NCBI GenBank assembly: GCA_031265645.1 | Contig: JAISCJ010000018.1 | Coordinates: forward strand, 1-5,314 | DNA length: 5,314 bases | Direction: 5' to 3' | From: Holosporales bacterium | Lineage (GTDB): Bacteria > Pseudomonadota > Alphaproteobacteria > BNTO01 | Shown here: positions 5,221 to 5,314 of the stretch, in pieces | Numbering within the stretch: position 1 is the stretch's first letter | Layout: every line of letters starts with the position of its first letter | Notes under the pieces: generated by a model | Told to the model about the DNA's origin: nothing | What the model saw: the letters and a program-made list of their open reading frames with translations, nothing else | The model's database searches: none | Made by a program: the position numbers and the translations under genes

Positions 5221-5238
5221 CTCCCTTGAAAAAGGGTG
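5221..5238 (+). terminator. Short hairpin directly after thrS stop
   Basis: CCCTT (5223-5227) pairs with AAGGG (5232-5236) around GAAA, a stable tetraloop-like arrangement, with a further C5221-G5238 pair. It could close the thrS transcript, but no T-run follows. It could also belong to the left end of the IS630 element, because thrS ends in a TA-containing stop and IS630 elements insert at TA. Confidence 0.35.
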
Positions 5239-5284
5239 AACGCTCTGGTAATAAAAATCAAATGTTCATCTTCTAAGTTATATT

Positions 5285-5314
5285 ATGGCTTACAGTACAG
5301 ATTTTAGAGAAAGA
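5285..5314 (+). CDS. IS630-family transposase, first ten codons (cut by window edge)
   Basis: The last ten codons of the window read MAYSTDFRER, the characteristic start of IS630-family transposases (M-[AT]-Y-S-x-D-[LF]-R-x-[RK]-V), which begins their N-terminal helix-turn-helix domain. These enzymes move elements into TA dinucleotides through a DDE-type nuclease. No clear Shine-Dalgarno sequence is visible before ATG 5285. The element's left end would lie between the thrS stop and this codon. Only ten residues are available, so the family call rests on this short but distinctive motif, and intactness cannot be judged. Confidence 0.6.
   Translation, partial: MAYSTDFRER

Noticed and set aside
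1..5314. CRISPR array, phage or toxin-antitoxin module
   Set aside because: No regularly spaced direct repeats, phage structural genes or recognisable toxin-antitoxin pair are visible.

Overview
The window looks like AT-rich accessory sequence from an alphaproteobacterium, most plausibly a host-associated or endosymbiotic lineage of the Holosporales/Rickettsiales kind. This rests on the C-terminal signature of an alphaproteobacterial TolA (cysteine, then PLPLPPEKYELWKD), A/T-biased codon use, low gene density, and insertion-sequence debris beside housekeeping genes. The lineage is an inference; no rRNA or other taxonomic marker is present.

Layout from left to right. Bases 1-218 hold the 5' part of an unrecognised minus-strand reading frame that runs off the left edge. 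Bases 243-542 are essentially gene-poor and carry only a 20-codon signal-peptide-like stub (409-471). Bases 543-1075 (minus) are a broken IS5-family transposase: the N-terminal half and the extreme C-terminus survive, and the catalytic middle is gone. Bases 1143-1254 form a compact 112-bp element with 24-bp inverted ends (one mismatch) and TA at both outer edges, which looks like a MITE or solo transposon remnant. Bases 1319-2251 (minus) encode TolA, without tolQ/tolR upstream or tolB/pal downstream in the visible flanks. Bases 2252-2549 are a non-coding spacer holding a possible 40-codon ORF and a good extended -10 promoter. That promoter reads into 2550-3005 (plus), a 151-residue unrecognised protein with a secretion-signal-like N-terminus. 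Bases 3006-3300 are a structured leader with two hairpins, one of them with a 20-bp stem. Bases 3301-5220 (plus) are a complete threonyl-tRNA synthetase gene (thrS). The window ends in the first ten codons of an IS630-family transposase (5285-5314).

The two conserved genes (tolA for envelope constriction and integrity, thrS for translation) do not form one pathway. They look like surviving housekeeping genes separated by mobile-element debris and orphan reading frames. The parts most worth a second look are the 112-bp inverted-repeat element, the long hairpin with a Thr/Cys-codon mini-ORF ahead of thrS, and the secreted orphan protein, whose N-terminus resembles that of the 20-codon stub at 409. 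I see no defence system, CRISPR array, rRNA or tRNA gene.
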